From NCBI RefSeq assembly GCF_000691145.1, contig NZ_ASJC01000006.1:121884-185883 (forward strand): a DNA stretch of 64,000 nt, in the 5' to 3' direction. The notes beneath the pieces are model-generated. The model was given only the letters and a program-made list of their open reading frames with translations, had not been told where the DNA came from and searched no databases. Both the position numbers and the translations under genes were made by a program. Shown here in pieces: positions 25,780 through 33,934 of the stretch (its first letter is position 1; each line of letters starts with the position of its first letter). The stretch comes from Bacillus altitudinis 41KF2b. GTDB lineage: Bacteria; Bacillota; Bacilli; Bacillales; Bacillaceae.

Positions 25780-26727
25780 ATGAAAAATAAAGAAAAATGG
25801 AGCGGTGTATTCCCGGCAGTCTTAATTCCTTTTAAAGATGACTATTCAATTGATGAACCTGCTTTTCGTAAGCTTGTTCGCTGGGTGGCGGAGCACGAAG
25901 GGATTAATGGGATCGTTGTCAATGGACATACTGGCGAGATTATGACTTTGCTGCCACATGAACGAGCTGAAGCTGTGCGCATTGCAGCCGACGAATTAAA
26001 GGGAGAAATTCCTGTCATTTCTGGGGTTTCAGCTGAAGGGACAATTGAAGCGATCCAGCATGCAAAAGCAGTGGAGGCAGCTGGTGGAGAAGGTATTCTT
26101 CTTATGCCGCCACATTCATGGCTGAGATTCGGTATGCAGCCTGAGTCACCTGTCCAATTCTTTAAAGATGTTGCAGAAGCAATTGACATTTCAATCATCG
26201 TCCATCAGTATCCAACATGGACAAAAACCTCTTATACAACCAGTCAATTATTAGAAATGTCGGAGATTCCAAACGTTGTCTCATTTAAAATCGGTCAAAG
26301 AGACATGGCGCAATATGAAGTCGATGTGCGCGCACTGAAAAAGCATGCACCAGATGTATCATTGCTCACATGTCACGATGAATATTTATTGCCAACATTA
26401 GTTCAAGGAATTGATGGGGCGCTTGTAGGTTTCGGCTGTTTTGTACCAGATTTGATTGCTGAGCTTGTGAAATGTGTGGAAGAACAAGACCTTGTAGCGG
26501 CTAATAAAGTGTACGATAGAATCTTTGAATTAAAGCATGCTGTGTATAAAATGGATGAACCTTCCTCTACCTCTCATCTGCGAATGAAGGAAGCGATGTT
26601 CCAGCGAGGTTTGATCAGCAGTTCGCTTGCGAGGAAGCCAGTATTACCTTTAACTCATAAGGAAAAAGAAGAGATTCGTCAGGGCCTTCAAAGTGTTGGT
26701 TTACTTAAGGAAAACGTTAGTAAATAA
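25780..26727 (+). CDS. DapA/NanA-family aldolase or dehydratase
   Basis: 315 residues from the ATG at 25780, 9 bases after GGGGAGG; the in-frame ATG at 25762 precedes that site. A class I aldolase-type TIM barrel: K170 in VSFKIG is the expected Schiff-base lysine, Y144 in HQYPTW the catalytic tyrosine, and NGHTGE replaces the usual GTTGE loop. The family includes dihydrodipicolinate synthase, N-acetylneuraminate lyase and several sugar-acid dehydratases. The LacI regulator and sugar-acid-type MFS carrier beside it favour a catabolic role over lysine synthesis. Substrate unknown. Confidence 0.85.
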   Translation: MKNKEKWSGVFPAVLIPFKDDYSIDEPAFRKLVRWVAEHEGINGIVVNGHTGEIMTLLPHERAEAVRIAADELKGEIPVISGVSAEGTIEAIQHAKAVEAAGGEGILLMPPHSWLRFGMQPESPVQFFKDVAEAIDISIIVHQYPTWTKTSYTTSQLLEMSEIPNVVSFKIGQRDMAQYEVDVRALKKHAPDVSLLTCHDEYLLPTLVQGIDGALVGFGCFVPDLIAELVKCVEEQDLVAANKVYDRIFELKHAVYKMDEPSSTSHLRMKEAMFQRGLISSSLARKPVLPLTHKEKEEIRQGLQSVGLLKENVSK

Positions 26728-26804
26728 CAGACCATTGATTTCATGATGAAGGTGAGTCAGGTTATAATAGAGTATAAAACAACAGACTCCCGGAGGTATG
26801 AAAT

Positions 26805-27812
26805 GTGTCAGTAAGTATTAAAGATGTCGCATTGAAAGCTGGAGTGTCTATCGCTTCTGTTTCACGAGTATTAAGTGGCAAACCAGGAGTAGGTGCTCAA
26901 ACGGCTGAAAGAATTAAACAAGTGATTGATGAATTAGGCTATCGTCCTAATTTAGGAGCTAGAGGGCTCGTTAAAAGAAAGACTGGCAATATTGCTGTCG
27001 TGGTTCCGCGTGGTTCATATATTTTGAATAATCCATTTTTTTCGACGATTTTAGATGGGATAGCGAAGGAATTAGATGAGACTGAATTCAATATGTTGAT
27101 GTCATTTACATCTGTACAGCAGCAGCGATTACTTGAAACGCAGGCTGTAGATGGTGCCATTTTATTTTCTCCAAGAAATGAAGAATTGAGCATGGATTGG
27201 TTAAAAAGTTTAGCTATTCCCATTATCGTTGTCGGAAGTTACTTAGAGGATTCTCCATTTCCATGTGTCAGGCCAGATGATGAGGAAGGTGTGTGCCAAT
27301 CTGTCACGGCCTTATTTGATAAAGGTCATCGAACCATTGGACTGGTCAATGGTCCAATGAGTTCGATGCATAGTGTGAGGTATTACAAGGGGTATGAGCG
27401 TACACTGAAAAGTTTAGGATTAACAATGAACAAAGAGCTTGTGTTTGAGTTAGATGAATTTGATGGGGGAAAAGTAGTAGAAGTGGTTTCTCAATTTCTC
27501 CAAGGAAACCAGCACATGACTGGAGTTGTTTGCTCTTCAGATTTTTTGGCGATAGGGGTCATGAAAGCGGCAGATATCGCAAATGTGTCAATACCTCATG
27601 ATTTGTCTGTCGTTGGTGCTGATGATGTGCCCATTGCAAGTTTTCTAACCCCTTCTTTATCTTCTGTTCATGTTGATTTAGTTGGAATGGGAAGAAAAGC
27701 GGTTTCTTTACTAACGCAGTTAGTAGAAGGAGAACAGTTAGAGAAGATGGAACATATCTTCCCGATGTACTATGTAGATCGTGGCACCACGGGAACGCCA
27801 AAAAAGAAATGA
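26805..27812 (+). CDS. LacI-family transcriptional regulator
   Basis: 335 residues starting at GTG 26805, 8 bases after CGGAGG; the ATG two bases earlier is out of frame and stops at once. The N-terminal helix-turn-helix reads SIKDVALKAGVSIASVSRVL, with the hinge helix near residue 50 and a sugar-binding-protein-like effector domain after it. It follows the DapA-like gene and probably represses it through the tandem GTAAACG palindromes. Effector unknown. Confidence 0.9.
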   Translation: MSVSIKDVALKAGVSIASVSRVLSGKPGVGAQTAERIKQVIDELGYRPNLGARGLVKRKTGNIAVVVPRGSYILNNPFFSTILDGIAKELDETEFNMLMSFTSVQQQRLLETQAVDGAILFSPRNEELSMDWLKSLAIPIIVVGSYLEDSPFPCVRPDDEEGVCQSVTALFDKGHRTIGLVNGPMSSMHSVRYYKGYERTLKSLGLTMNKELVFELDEFDGGKVVEVVSQFLQGNQHMTGVVCSSDFLAIGVMKAADIANVSIPHDLSVVGADDVPIASFLTPSLSSVHVDLVGMGRKAVSLLTQLVEGEQLEKMEHIFPMYYVDRGTTGTPKKK

Positions 27813-27932
27813 TAGATGCTGAAAACTCATATGATCGCTTTAGAATGTCTCTTCATTTAAAATGTAAGCGATTTCTTTTGTGCTCATCAGCATGTACTTT
27901 TGCATCATTTCCTCTATTAAGGAGGAGATATC

Positions 27933-29309
27933 ATGACGTTAGAACTCAGCGGAAATTCAAATTCTCATGATGAGCAAGTTGTTGATAGAGCTTCACAACT
28001 ATTGACTAGGATGGAAAGTGTACCTTTTTCGAGATGGCATTTAAAACCTCGTATCATTATGGGATCTGCTACCTTTTTTGATGCTTTTGATGCACTATCT
28101 TTAGCGTTTGTTCTCCCAGTTCTCATCGGCATGTGGAACTTATCACCTGCTCAAATTGGACTTCTTATTGGGTCTGGTTATATCGGACAAGCGATTGGTG
28201 CTATTTTCTTTGGATGGTTAGCAGAAAGACGTGGCCGTGTATTTAGTGCAAAGTGGACTGTGTTTCTCATGTCTATTATGAGTATCGCATGTGTATTTTC
28301 AGGTAACTTTATGGCCCTTTTTATTTTTCGTTTTATACAGGGGATTGGAGTAGGAGGAGAAGTGCCAGTAGCGGCCTCATATATCAATGAGTTGTCCCGG
28401 GCCCAAGGCAGAGGGAGATTTTTTATGCTCTATGAGATGATTTTTCCATTAGGATTAATGATCTCAGCTCAAATTGGTGCATTTGTTGTCCCTAGCTTTG
28501 GGTGGAAATGGATGTTCTTGATTGGTGGAATTGGCGGTTTAATCGTCTTTGTCTTCTTTTTCATGTTGCGTGAATCTCCAAGATGGCTTATTTCAAAAGG
28601 CAGGTTAGATGAAGCCGAAAGAATCATTGAAGAGATTGAAGCTAGTACGGACAAACGAATGCCTGTTGCAAAGCAAGTGTCCAGCAGCACTGAAAAAGGC
28701 GACTGGAAAGAGCTCTTTTCTACTTTTTATCGTAAAAGAACATTGATCGTATGGGGACTATGGTTTTCTGCCTACTTTGTATCGAATGGATTAAATAATT
28801 GGTTACCGAGTCTTTATAATACGGTTTACAATTTGCCAGTTGGAGATTCATTAAGGGCAGCCTCTCTCACAAATATTTTACAGACCATAGGGGTATTCGC
28901 TTGTGCATTTTTAATCGATAAAGTAGGACGGAAGCGCTGGGCAACCATTGCATTTATCGTAACAGGTGCTTTATTAACGGCTTTATGGATCAGCGGAGCA
29001 AATTCTCCAGAAAGCGTTATTTATTTAGGGTCCGCTGCCTACGGAATGATGGGGACAATTACAGTTCTTCTCTATTTATATACACCTGAAATCTATCCAA
29101 CCCGTATGAGGGTAATTGGTACGGCATTTGCTACAGCGTGGCTCAGGCTGGCCTCAGCGATCGCTCCTATTATGATAGGTTTTATTTTAGAGGTGAGCGG
29201 TGTTTCAACTATTTTTATTCTTTTTGCAAGTGTGACTGTAGTGGGAGCAATTCTTGCTTTTAAAATGATCGAAACGAGAGAGAAAGTTTTAGAGGATATT
29301 GCACCGTAA
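27933..29309 (+). CDS. MFS transporter, sugar/aromatic acid type
   Basis: 458-residue twelve-helix major facilitator with the loop motif GWLAERRGR after helix 2 and the sugar-porter-type RESPRWLISKGRLDEA before the central loop. The style is that of NiaP and aromatic-acid:H+ symporters. AAGGAGGAG precedes the ATG. It is the third gene of the small insertion with the DapA-like enzyme and LacI regulator and probably imports the substrate. A weak hairpin AAGAAC/GTTCTT with a T tract follows at 29325-29359. Confidence 0.85.
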   Translation: MTLELSGNSNSHDEQVVDRASQLLTRMESVPFSRWHLKPRIIMGSATFFDAFDALSLAFVLPVLIGMWNLSPAQIGLLIGSGYIGQAIGAIFFGWLAERRGRVFSAKWTVFLMSIMSIACVFSGNFMALFIFRFIQGIGVGGEVPVAASYINELSRAQGRGRFFMLYEMIFPLGLMISAQIGAFVVPSFGWKWMFLIGGIGGLIVFVFFFMLRESPRWLISKGRLDEAERIIEEIEASTDKRMPVAKQVSSSTEKGDWKELFSTFYRKRTLIVWGLWFSAYFVSNGLNNWLPSLYNTVYNLPVGDSLRAASLTNILQTIGVFACAFLIDKVGRKRWATIAFIVTGALLTALWISGANSPESVIYLGSAAYGMMGTITVLLYLYTPEIYPTRMRVIGTAFATAWLRLASAIAPIMIGFILEVSGVSTIFILFASVTVVGAILAFKMIETREKVLEDIAP

Positions 29310-29390
29310 GTGATGCATGCAGTGAAGAACTTATTCTAAAGAGGGTAGGTTCTTTTTTTATTCAGAGGATTTACGTACACTTTTGAAAAA

Positions 29391-29528
29391 GCCTAACCTA
29401 CCTCAGTTCAATTATCTTATAATAAAACATTATCAGCACTCCTTGTCATGAACATGAAAAGTATATCTATCAGATAGTGGAAATGCATAATCGAAATATA
29501 AAAGTCTACCGGCTAGGGTAGACTTTTT
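29391..29528 (+). pseudogene. Remnant of aroK flanking sequence with gene body deleted
   Basis: The stretch 29391-29460 aligns with the aroK upstream region 24730-24822: shared blocks include CTCAGT, TATAATA, AAACATTAT, TCCTTGTC and GAACATGAAAA in the same order. The ribosome site AAGGAGG is missing. The stretch 29491-29528 aligns with the aroK end and terminator 25359-25397 (TCGAAATA then the AAAAGTCTA/TAGACTTTTT hairpin). Almost all of the coding body between is absent. This looks like a second aroK copy, left by the insertion of the preceding three genes, that has since been deleted internally. Confidence 0.75.
29500..29527. terminator. Bidirectional terminator before ycgJ
   Basis: AAAAGTCTACC pairs with GGGTAGACTTTTT. 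It is a near copy of the aroK terminator and now serves the minus-strand ycgJ and the end of the inserted genes. Confidence 0.85.
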
Positions 29529-29536
29529 CGATCAGT

Positions 29537-30310
29537 TTAATGTTTGATCCCTTGAAGTAGTGCGGCTTTTAGGCAAAAGGATGTTGGCTGACGATGTTCG
29601 TCGAATTGCAGTTGAAACAGCTGTTTCGTTTCATCGTCTGCAGCATGAAGGTGGGCAACGATTTCCTTTTGAACATTTTCTGGTGTACGTCCACGTATGA
29701 TCCAGTCCTGATAATCAATATGCAGATCCCAGTAACGGATATCTTCTTTCGTCAGATGGTTGTCAGCGAAAAGCTCTTTCCATTCTGATAACGAGCTTTC
29801 TCGCACATGGGAAGGATCTCTCAGTCTATTTAAATGATTAATAAAGTCATCCTGTGCTTGGTTTTCAGGTGCATAATGATCGACAAGTAGAAATTTGCCG
29901 CCTTTCTTTAAGACCCGGCTGATTTCAGACATAGCTGCCGGGAGATGTGGGAAGTGATGAGCAGCAAATCGGCATGTGACGAGATCAAATGATGCATCAG
30001 AAAAGGGCAATGCGTCTGCGGATGCCTGCTCAAACGTAATGTGGTTCAGCTGTCGCTCTTTTGCAAGTGCTGTAGCAACCTCGATCATTTTGTGTGTGAC
30101 ATCAATCCCGATGCCTTTAGAGATGACGTCTGAAAAGGAAAAAACGGTATGACCTGCTGCGCAGCCGATATCAAGTAGATGCTCATCGCCCTTTGCCTTC
30201 GCCGCCGTTTTCATCCATTCAAGTTCTTTTCCAGCTGCAAAGATGGGTGAATCTCGGTAGTTCTCTGCATTTTGTGAGAATTGTTTCTCGGCTTTTGAAT
30301 ATGGATTCAT
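29537..30310 (-). CDS. ycgJ: SAM-dependent methyltransferase
   Basis: 257-residue class I methyltransferase of the UbiE/Methyltransf_11 type. Motif I is LLDIGCAAGHT near residue 45, the acidic loop GIGIDVT follows, and DLVTCRFAAHHFPH is motif IV. It matches B. subtilis YcgJ in length and position next to ycgK. The methyl acceptor is unknown. It is divergent from ycgK. Confidence 0.9.
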   Translation of the reverse strand: MNPYSKAEKQFSQNAENYRDSPIFAAGKELEWMKTAAKAKGDEHLLDIGCAAGHTVFSFSDVISKGIGIDVTHKMIEVATALAKERQLNHITFEQASADALPFSDASFDLVTCRFAAHHFPHLPAAMSEISRVLKKGGKFLLVDHYAPENQAQDDFINHLNRLRDPSHVRESSLSEWKELFADNHLTKEDIRYWDLHIDYQDWIIRGRTPENVQKEIVAHLHAADDETKQLFQLQFDEHRQPTSFCLKAALLQGIKH

Positions 30311-30416
30311 TCCTTTACCCCCTTTTTGTTGTTTCTTTATCGTAGGGTTCTTCCCGTGATTTGTCTAAGACATAAAAGATATGATATGAATAGTTAAAAC
30401 CTATGAGGTGAGAGAA

Positions 30417-31334
30417 GTGGATATACGAATGATGGAATATGTCATGGAAGTGTACCGGCAGCAAAGCTTTACAAAAGCAGCGGAAAAACTTCACATTGCA
30501 CAGCCCTCGTTAAGTCAGCAAATTAAAAAACTTGAGGAGGAATTAGATACTCCTCTGTTTATTCGGAAGTATGGACAAGTCACTCCTACACCTCAAGGAA
30601 ACCGATTGATTAAAAGAGCAGAGACCATTTTGAAGGAACGAGATGATTTGTTACGTGAGATGGGGGAAGCTGCTTATGAGGTAGGGAAAGAACTGAAGAT
30701 CGGTGCGCCAGCTGTCACAGGGGGATATGTCCTGCCAAGTTTATTAAAAACCTATTGTCAAACGTATCCGCACGTTCACGTTCATTTGATAGAAGAATCG
30801 CCTCGTGAGCTAGAAAGACGTTTACTCGCTGGGAAACTGGATCTTGCGATTCTTTCTCTGCCTGTCGAGCATGAATCATTGAAAACAAAACAAATGCTGA
30901 CAGAGCCGCTTCTCCTCGCCATTCCGCAAACGGCTCAACCGTGGTTGACGGATGAACTCAATGAAATCATCAATCAAGCGGATCAAGAAGGGTCTGTCCC
31001 GTTTCATCTTCTGGAAGATGCCCCATTTATTATGCTGAAAGAGGGATATGGCTTTCGGCAAGTGGTCACGGAACTGTGCCGTCATCATGGCTTTCGGCCG
31101 AGGATTGCATTTGAAACAAGTCATATTCAAACAGCTCAGGCATTGGTTGAAAATGAGCTAGGTGTGACGGTGGTGCCGAAAATGGTGGCACAAGAGGAAA
31201 GGAAAGCAGTCACTTATTTACACATTGATTCATGCCCAACCCGTACACTTGTGTTTGCATATGTGGAAGAAAGATATTTAACGAAAGCCGCTCAAGCCTT
31301 CATGGACCTTCAACAGAATCAAGGAAAAGCTTAA
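30417..31334 (+). CDS. ycgK: LysR-family transcriptional regulator
   Basis: 305 residues from GTG 30417, 5 bases after GAGGTGA; GTG 30408 and ATG 30429 are alternatives. The N-terminal winged helix reads SFTKAAEKLHIAQPSLSQQIKKLE, followed by the LysR substrate-binding domain with GYGFRQVVTEL near the effector site. It is divergent from ycgJ, which it may regulate, as commonly found for LysR proteins. Matches B. subtilis ycgK by position. Effector unknown. Confidence 0.88.
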   Translation: MDIRMMEYVMEVYRQQSFTKAAEKLHIAQPSLSQQIKKLEEELDTPLFIRKYGQVTPTPQGNRLIKRAETILKERDDLLREMGEAAYEVGKELKIGAPAVTGGYVLPSLLKTYCQTYPHVHVHLIEESPRELERRLLAGKLDLAILSLPVEHESLKTKQMLTEPLLLAIPQTAQPWLTDELNEIINQADQEGSVPFHLLEDAPFIMLKEGYGFRQVVTELCRHHGFRPRIAFETSHIQTAQALVENELGVTVVPKMVAQEERKAVTYLHIDSCPTRTLVFAYVEERYLTKAAQAFMDLQQNQGKA

Positions 31335-31356
31335 ACAAACGTTTAATTAAACGCAA

Positions 31357-31379
31357 AAAGCAGGGGATCCCCCTGCTTT
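31357..31379. terminator. Hairpin after ycgK, left copy
   Basis: AAAGCAGGGG and CCCCTGCTTT-type arms around ATC form a strong hairpin preceded by AAAAA. A shorter version recurs at 31510-31530 on the other side of the repeat element. Confidence 0.8.
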
Positions 31380-31509
31380 TACCTTTTTTCAGCGTGATAG
31401 AAAACCTTTGCAGTTTAGGAAGGACGAGTACCGACGCGGAGCGAATTTGACATTCGTGAGCACCGGCACACAGGACTGACACCGAATGCGAGGGTTTGTC
31501 TACACGCTG
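31380..31509 (+). repeat. Dispersed structured repeat, copy 2
   Basis: A 130-bp copy of the element seen at 2841-3017, in the same orientation, with the core bounded by CAGCGTG and CACGCTG. It lacks the 5' GGGCTAAAAT hairpin section found in copies 1 and 3. Most differences from copy 1 fall in predicted stems; one pair changes from T-A to C-G (CTGG/CCAG to CCGA/CCGG columns) and CAGTC/GACTG becomes CAGTT/GACTG with a wobble. It sits between ycgK and the convergent amidase gene, bracketed by two similar AAAGCAGGGG hairpins. Confidence 0.85.
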
Positions 31510-31530
31510 AAAGCAGGGGGCCCCTGCTTT
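31510..31530. terminator. Hairpin before amidase stop, right copy
   Basis: AAAGCAGGGG-G-CCCCTGCTTT, a near perfect palindrome directly next to the stop codon of the minus-strand amidase gene. It is the second, slightly shortened copy of 31357-31379. Confidence 0.75.
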
Positions 31531-32316
31531 CTAATATAAATCCAGCCGCTGATCTGTCATGACGGGGATTTGTTGTCTCACTTCATCTACGAGCTGAAGA
31601 TCAATGTTTGCATAATAAATGTCTTCTTCATCATTTGTCTCAAGCAGAATGCGTCCGAGCGGGTCAATCACCATGGAGTGACCAGGGAATTCAGTGTCTC
31701 TGCTTGTGCCTGTCCGGTTCACCGCAATCACAAATGACTGATTCTCAATGGCTCTTGCGATGAGCAGACTGCGCCAATGGTTCACTCTTGCTGACGGCCA
31801 TTGAGCGGTATTAACAAGCACCTTCGCCCCTTTGTTCACGAGCGTCCTAGAAAGCTGAGGGAAGCGGAGGTCATAGCAGATCATGGTGCCAATCTTGACA
31901 TCTTCATCATAGTTAAATAAACCAAGCTGATGACCGGCGGTTAAATAGTTGTGTTCATCCATTAAGCGGAATAAATGAATTTTATCATAATCTAACAAAA
32001 GCTCACCTTGGCGGTTAAAGACATACATTGTATTGGTGATGTTTTCATCTTCTGTCCTCTTATTTAAAACACTGCCTGCGATGAGATACACTTGGTGCTT
32101 GCGGGCAAAGGAAGAGAAGAGTTGTTTTGTTCGCTCGCCATCTGCATCGGCAAGCTCATCCGCTTGTTCCAGCGCATAGCCGGTATTCCACATTTCAGGT
32201 AGAATAATCAAATCAGGCTGTTGGCGGATGGCCTCTTCTAAAAACGCTTCTGCTTTCTGAAAGTTTACATCAGGTCCTCCTATTTGTACGTCCATTTGAA
32301 TCAGGGCGATGTTCAT
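31531..32316 (-). CDS. Nitrilase-superfamily carbon-nitrogen hydrolase
   Basis: 261-residue amidase of the nitrilase superfamily with the Glu-Lys-Cys triad: glutamate in LPEMWNTGY, lysine in YDKIHLF and cysteine in MICYDLRFP. From memory it resembles B. subtilis MtnU and omega-amidases, which deaminate 2-oxoglutaramate or 2-oxosuccinamate, so an omega-amidase role is the best guess. AAGGAGGAAG precedes the ATG. B. subtilis has no such gene between ycgK and cah. Confidence 0.85.
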   Translation of the reverse strand: MNIALIQMDVQIGGPDVNFQKAEAFLEEAIRQQPDLIILPEMWNTGYALEQADELADADGERTKQLFSSFARKHQVYLIAGSVLNKRTEDENITNTMYVFNRQGELLLDYDKIHLFRLMDEHNYLTAGHQLGLFNYDEDVKIGTMICYDLRFPQLSRTLVNKGAKVLVNTAQWPSARVNHWRSLLIARAIENQSFVIAVNRTGTSRDTEFPGHSMVIDPLGRILLETNDEEDIYYANIDLQLVDEVRQQIPVMTDQRLDLY

Positions 32317-32476
32317 GTCGGTCTTCCTCCTTTATTCGTTTCATGCAATGAATGGTTCGGGTGATATTGCCTGAAACATCTAGTCTTCAAGCCAGTTTCT
32401 TTATCATAAAGCTTTCCGCTATCTTTGCCAATAGAAATGTCAGAAGGTTTTGTTAAATGACTTTCTCAATCAAGAA

Positions 32477-32496
32477 ATGAGTGGTATGATACTCAT
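32477..32496. promoter_or_regulatory. Extended -10 and palindrome at cah promoter
   Basis: TGGTATGAT (32482-32490) is an extended -10 about 36 bases before cah. It lies inside the inverted repeat ATGAGT-N8-ACTCAT (32477-32496), which would place a bound regulator over the promoter. No regulator is assigned. Confidence 0.4.
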
Positions 32497-32526
32497 AACT
32501 AATAAAACAAAGGGGAATAGTATGAT

Positions 32527-33489
32527 ATGCAATTGTTCGATTTATCACTAGAAGAGCTAAAAAAATATAAACCAAAGAAAACAGCACGTCCTGATTTCTC
32601 AGACTTTTGGAAGAAATCGCTCGAAGAACTGCACCAAGTGGAGGCAGAGCCAACACTTGAATCTTATGACTATCCAGTGAAAGGCGTCAAGGTGTACCGC
32701 CTGACGTATCAAAGCTTTGGACATTCTAAAATTGAAGGCTTTTATGCTGTGCCTGATCAAACTGGTCCGCATCCAGCGCTCGTTCGTTTTCATGGCTATA
32801 ATGCCAGCTATGACGGCGGCATTCACGACATCGTCAACTGGGCGCTGCATGGCTATGCGACGTTTGGAATGCTTGTCCGTGGTCAAGGTGGCAGTGAAGA
32901 CACATCAGTGACGCCAGGCGGGCATGCATTAGGGTGGATGACAAAAGGCATTTTATCGAAGGATACGTACTATTATCGAGGTGTTTATCTAGATGCTGTT
33001 CGTGCACTCGAAGTCATTCAGTCTTTCCCCGAAGTAGATGAACACCGTATCGGCGTGATCGGTGGAAGTCAGGGGGGTGCGTTAGCGATTGCGGCCGCAG
33101 CCCTTTCAGATATTCCAAAAGTCGTTGTGGCAGACTATCCTTACTTATCAAATTTTGAGCGTGCAGTTGATGTTGCCTTGGAGCAGCCTTATTTAGAAAT
33201 CAATTCATACTTTCGCAGAAACAGTGATCCTGAAGCTGAAGAAAAGGGATTTGAGACATTAAGTTACTTTGATTTAATCAATTTAGCCGGCTGGGTGAAA
33301 CAGCCAACATTGATGGCGATCGGTCTGATTGATCAAGTGACACCGCCATCCACCGTGTTTGCGGCATACAATCATTTAGAAACAGATAAAGAGCTGAAAG
33401 TGTACCGATATTTTGGGCACGAGTTTATTCCTGCTTTTCAAACAGAGAAGCTGTCCTTTTTACAAAAGCATTTGCTTCTATCAACATAA
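32527..33489 (+). CDS. cah: Acetyl xylan esterase / cephalosporin-C deacetylase
   Basis: Alpha/beta-hydrolase of carbohydrate esterase family 7 that removes acetyl groups from xylo-oligosaccharides and also from cephalosporin C. 320 residues. The triad is S181 in GGSQGG, D269 in LIDQVTPP and H298 in FGHEF, and RGQGG near residue 117 is the family-7 signature. From memory it is almost identical to the crystallised hexameric B. pumilus enzyme, which is the strongest species clue here. No signal peptide, so cytoplasmic. AAAGGGG precedes the ATG. The terminator at 33496-33540 follows. Confidence 0.97.
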   Translation: MQLFDLSLEELKKYKPKKTARPDFSDFWKKSLEELHQVEAEPTLESYDYPVKGVKVYRLTYQSFGHSKIEGFYAVPDQTGPHPALVRFHGYNASYDGGIHDIVNWALHGYATFGMLVRGQGGSEDTSVTPGGHALGWMTKGILSKDTYYYRGVYLDAVRALEVIQSFPEVDEHRIGVIGGSQGGALAIAAAALSDIPKVVVADYPYLSNFERAVDVALEQPYLEINSYFRRNSDPEAEEKGFETLSYFDLINLAGWVKQPTLMAIGLIDQVTPPSTVFAAYNHLETDKELKVYRYFGHEFIPAFQTEKLSFLQKHLLLST

Positions 33490-33495
33490 GAGCAT

Positions 33496-33540
33496 GACAA
33501 AGAGCTAAAATGACATTCATTTTAGCTCTTTGTCTTTTTC
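33496..33540 (+). terminator. Terminator after cah (GGGCTAAAAT family)
   Basis: GACAAAGAGCTAAAATG pairs perfectly over 17 bp with CATTTTAGCTCTTTGTC, followed by five Ts. It is the GAGCTAAAAT variant of the hairpin repeated through this window; both arms carry the matching G-to-A and C-to-T change. Confidence 0.9.
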
Positions 33541-33559
33541 AGCTATTGGAGCGTTCAGC

Positions 33560-33874
33560 TTAATAACTGGTGTTCTGTCTTGTTTTTTCATCAGGTACTA
33601 ATGCTGTAACGATCAGGGCAAGGGCTGTGATGATGTGAAGGATGAATCCGAGAATCGGAATCCATGCAAGGCAGGATGTGACAATTCCAATGATACTTCC
33701 GATCATTGGTCCCTGGTCTCGCTTCGATAAGACGAGTGTGATAATATGCAGAATAAGCATGACCATGAGCGGTGAATAGCCATTGCTGATAACGAATAGA
33801 CCTCCGATCACAGGGATAGCAAGGCAAGCTTCAAAAATCCCAGTGATCCATTTCATAATGCGAGATATAGACAT
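33560..33874 (-). CDS. Small hypothetical membrane protein
   Basis: 104 residues from the ATG at 33874, which has AAGGAG 9 bases upstream on its strand; a longer frame to 33967 overlaps ycgL and lacks a site. Three hydrophobic segments rich in isoleucine and glycine (IIGIVTSCLAWIPILGFILH) and a short charged tail. No family recognised. It is divergent from ycgL with a 60-base gap. Confidence 0.65.
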   Translation of the reverse strand: MSISRIMKWITGIFEACLAIPVIGGLFVISNGYSPLMVMLILHIITLVLSKRDQGPMIGSIIGIVTSCLAWIPILGFILHIITALALIVTALVPDEKTRQNTSY

Positions 33875-33934
33875 CAGATCCAACTCCTTTTTCATATATG
33901 TCTTATTCGTATTTTCCCAAAAGGTGAAGAAGTC

